A DNA stretch of 5,886 nucleotides, from NCBI GenBank assembly GCA_009703165.1, contig WLGP01000066.1, positions 1 to 5,886 of the forward strand, read 5' to 3'. Origin of the DNA: Actinomycetota bacterium. GTDB lineage: Bacteria > Actinomycetota > Actinomycetes > Nanopelagicales > Nanopelagicaceae. Both the position numbers and the translations under genes were made by a program. Position 1 is the stretch's first letter; each line of letters begins with the position of its first letter. Positions 4,956 to 5,886 of the stretch are shown here, piece after piece. The notes under the pieces are model-generated. The model had not been told where the DNA came from. It did no database searches and saw nothing but the letters and a program-made list of their open reading frames with translations.

Positions 4956-5788
4956 TGAGAATTCATCTCGGAGGAAGCAGCCGCCAATCACTCGTGATTG
5001 CACGCGGTGCGCTCGATGCTGCCGTAAAGGGCGCTAGCGCTGCAACCAGTTCTGAGATCTCAACACACTTGTTCTTCGCCGCAGAAGTCTTTGCCGGCAA
5101 TACATCTCTACGTCGTGCGATCACTGATCCATCACGTGAGCTTGCTGCAAAGAGCGCTCTGATTAAGGATCTCTTTGGAGCCAAGATCGGCAAGGAAGCA
5201 TCGGCACTTATCTCAGATATTGCTGCGCTCCGCTGGTCTGCAAGCAAAGATGTCATCTACGTACTTGAACAACTTGCTATCGAAGCAGAAGCATCTGCTG
5301 CCAATATCAATAATGAGCTCGACCGTGTTGAAGATGAACTCTTCAGCGCATCACGTTCATTACTGGGATCTTCAGAGCTGCGTAGCGCGCTCGTAGGCGG
5401 TGCAGGTGCAGATTTGAAGGCAGCTCTTGTTACCGAGCTCCTTTCAAAGAAGACATCTGAATCGACTGTAAAGCTTGTTCGCGCACTAGTGACACAACGT
5501 CGTGGTCGCAGCCTTGAGGCAGCATTTGCTGATTACCTCTTCGGCCTTGCAAACCGCCGTAATCGTCTTATCGCAGTGGTTCGTACCGCTGCTCCAATCA
5601 CAGATGCCCAGAAGGTTCGCCTCTCTGGTGCAATTGAGAAGCAGGTTGGTCAACCAATCCGCGTCAATATCCAAGTAGATCCAACAATCCTTGGTGGAGT
5701 CTCCATCAAATTTGCTGATGAACTCATTGACGCAAGTATTTCTAATCGTCTTGCACATGCTGGTCGTGCATTGGCCGGAAAAAACTAA
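4955..5788 (+). CDS. atpH: F1Fo ATP synthase subunit delta (AtpH), long actinobacterial form with an apparent domain duplication
   Basis: Delta (OSCP) sits on top of F1 and joins the alpha N-termini to the b stalk. The family-defining C-terminus is clear: VDPTILGGVSIKF at 241-253 followed by DELIDASISNRL to 266. At 277 residues it is about 100 longer than the E. coli type (about 177). The extra length is explained by two similar helical segments, roughly 39-94 and 129-184. Both begin LF, have LR thirteen residues later (52-53, 142-143), then K (66, 155), a leucine-rich LI/LV and LF/LL pair, and a second leucine-rich stretch ending in basic residues. The start is GTG 4955, within TAGTG of atpF, with GGAGAAGAG at 4940-4948 as ribosome site. 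In mycobacteria a long delta is fused to a b-type segment; here it is a separate protein. Confidence 0.94.
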   Translation: MRIHLGGSSRQSLVIARGALDAAVKGASAATSSEISTHLFFAAEVFAGNTSLRRAITDPSRELAAKSALIKDLFGAKIGKEASALISDIAALRWSASKDVIYVLEQLAIEAEASAANINNELDRVEDELFSASRSLLGSSELRSALVGGAGADLKAALVTELLSKKTSESTVKLVRALVTQRRGRSLEAAFADYLFGLANRRNRLIAVVRTAAPITDAQKVRLSGAIEKQVGQPIRVNIQVDPTILGGVSIKFADELIDASISNRLAHAGRALAGKN

Positions 5789-5800
5789 AGGGAGAAACAC

Positions 5801-5886
5801 ATGGCAGAGCTAAAGATCCAACCCGATGAAATTCGGGATGCCTTAGCGAATTTCGTTAAGTCATATGATCCAGGCGCGGCAGCACG
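5801..5886 (+). CDS. atpA: F1 ATP synthase subunit alpha (AtpA), N-terminal fragment
   Basis: Only 28 full codons precede the window edge. The peptide begins [15 protein letters not shown] and continues to DPGAAAR. This fits the alpha N-terminus, where a helix with the I-x-P-x-E-I pattern binds delta. GGGAG at 5790-5794 lies 6 nt before the ATG, and the gene starts 12 nt after the atpH stop, the standard atpH-atpA order. The catalytic-core motifs lie beyond the window, so the identification depends on the N-terminal pattern plus operon order, which together leave little doubt. Confidence 0.9.
   Translation, partial: MAELKIQPDEIRDALANFVKSYDPGAAA

Noticed and set aside
4963..5256. A 97-codon minus-strand frame within atpH
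   Set aside because: Its Ala/Ser-rich composition reflects the complementary codons of delta; there is no independent sign of a gene.
4422..5788. A mycobacterial-style b-delta fusion
   Set aside because: An in-frame stop at 4953-4955 ends AtpF, and delta restarts in another frame with its own ribosome site; the two are separate proteins.
5486..5800. A 104-codon minus-strand frame covering the end of atpH
   Set aside because: Antisense to the conserved C-terminus of delta, with a cysteine-rich, unfamiliar composition typical of a shadow frame.

Overview
The window is one densely packed, entirely plus-strand stretch of bacterial housekeeping genes: the end of a Sua5/TsaC-type gene, glyA, a WecA-type sugar-phosphate transferase gene, two small ATP-synthase accessory genes (AtpI-like and AtpZ-like), then atpB-atpE-atpF-atpH and the first 28 codons of atpA. 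No mobile element, tRNA, rRNA, CRISPR array or rho-independent terminator is visible.

Organism. The order sua5-glyA-wecA(rfe)-atpI-atpB-E-F-H-A is an actinobacterial arrangement; in Mycobacterium and Streptomyces rfe/wecA also lies just upstream of the atp operon. The c subunit ([10 protein letters not shown] near the N-terminus, EALAL around the carboxylate) and the roughly 280-residue delta subunit also look actinobacterial. Base composition by eye is near half G+C, with free use of A- and T-ending codons and very short gaps. That suggests a low-GC, streamlined actinobacterium such as the freshwater Nanopelagicales (acI) rather than a high-GC soil genus. This placement is an inference.

Layout. 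2-115 is the 3' end of the threonylcarbamoyl-adenylate synthase gene; 132-1394 is glyA; 1420-2562 is the WecA-like gene; 2549-3007 (AtpI-like) overlaps it by 14 nt; 3004-3192 (AtpZ-like) overlaps AtpI by an ATGA. A 165-nt gap (3193-3357) is the only sizeable non-coding stretch and holds a hairpin and a possible 21-codon leader ORF. Then come atpB (3358-4146), a 52-nt gap with a second hairpin, atpE (4199-4402), atpF (4422-4955), atpH (4955-5788, 1-nt overlap) and atpA (5801 to the edge).

How the genes fit together. AtpB (a), AtpE (c) and AtpF (b) build the membrane Fo motor, AtpH (delta) ties the b stator to F1, and AtpA begins F1. AtpI and AtpZ are small membrane proteins linked to c-ring assembly and divalent-cation supply. 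The upstream genes serve tRNA modification, one-carbon/glycine metabolism and cell-envelope polysaccharide initiation and are probably co-transcribed neighbours rather than partners. I found no clearly new system. The points most worth checking are the apparent duplicated domain in delta, the two intergenic RNA hairpins flanking atpB, and departures from the usual PLP-lysine signature in GlyA.
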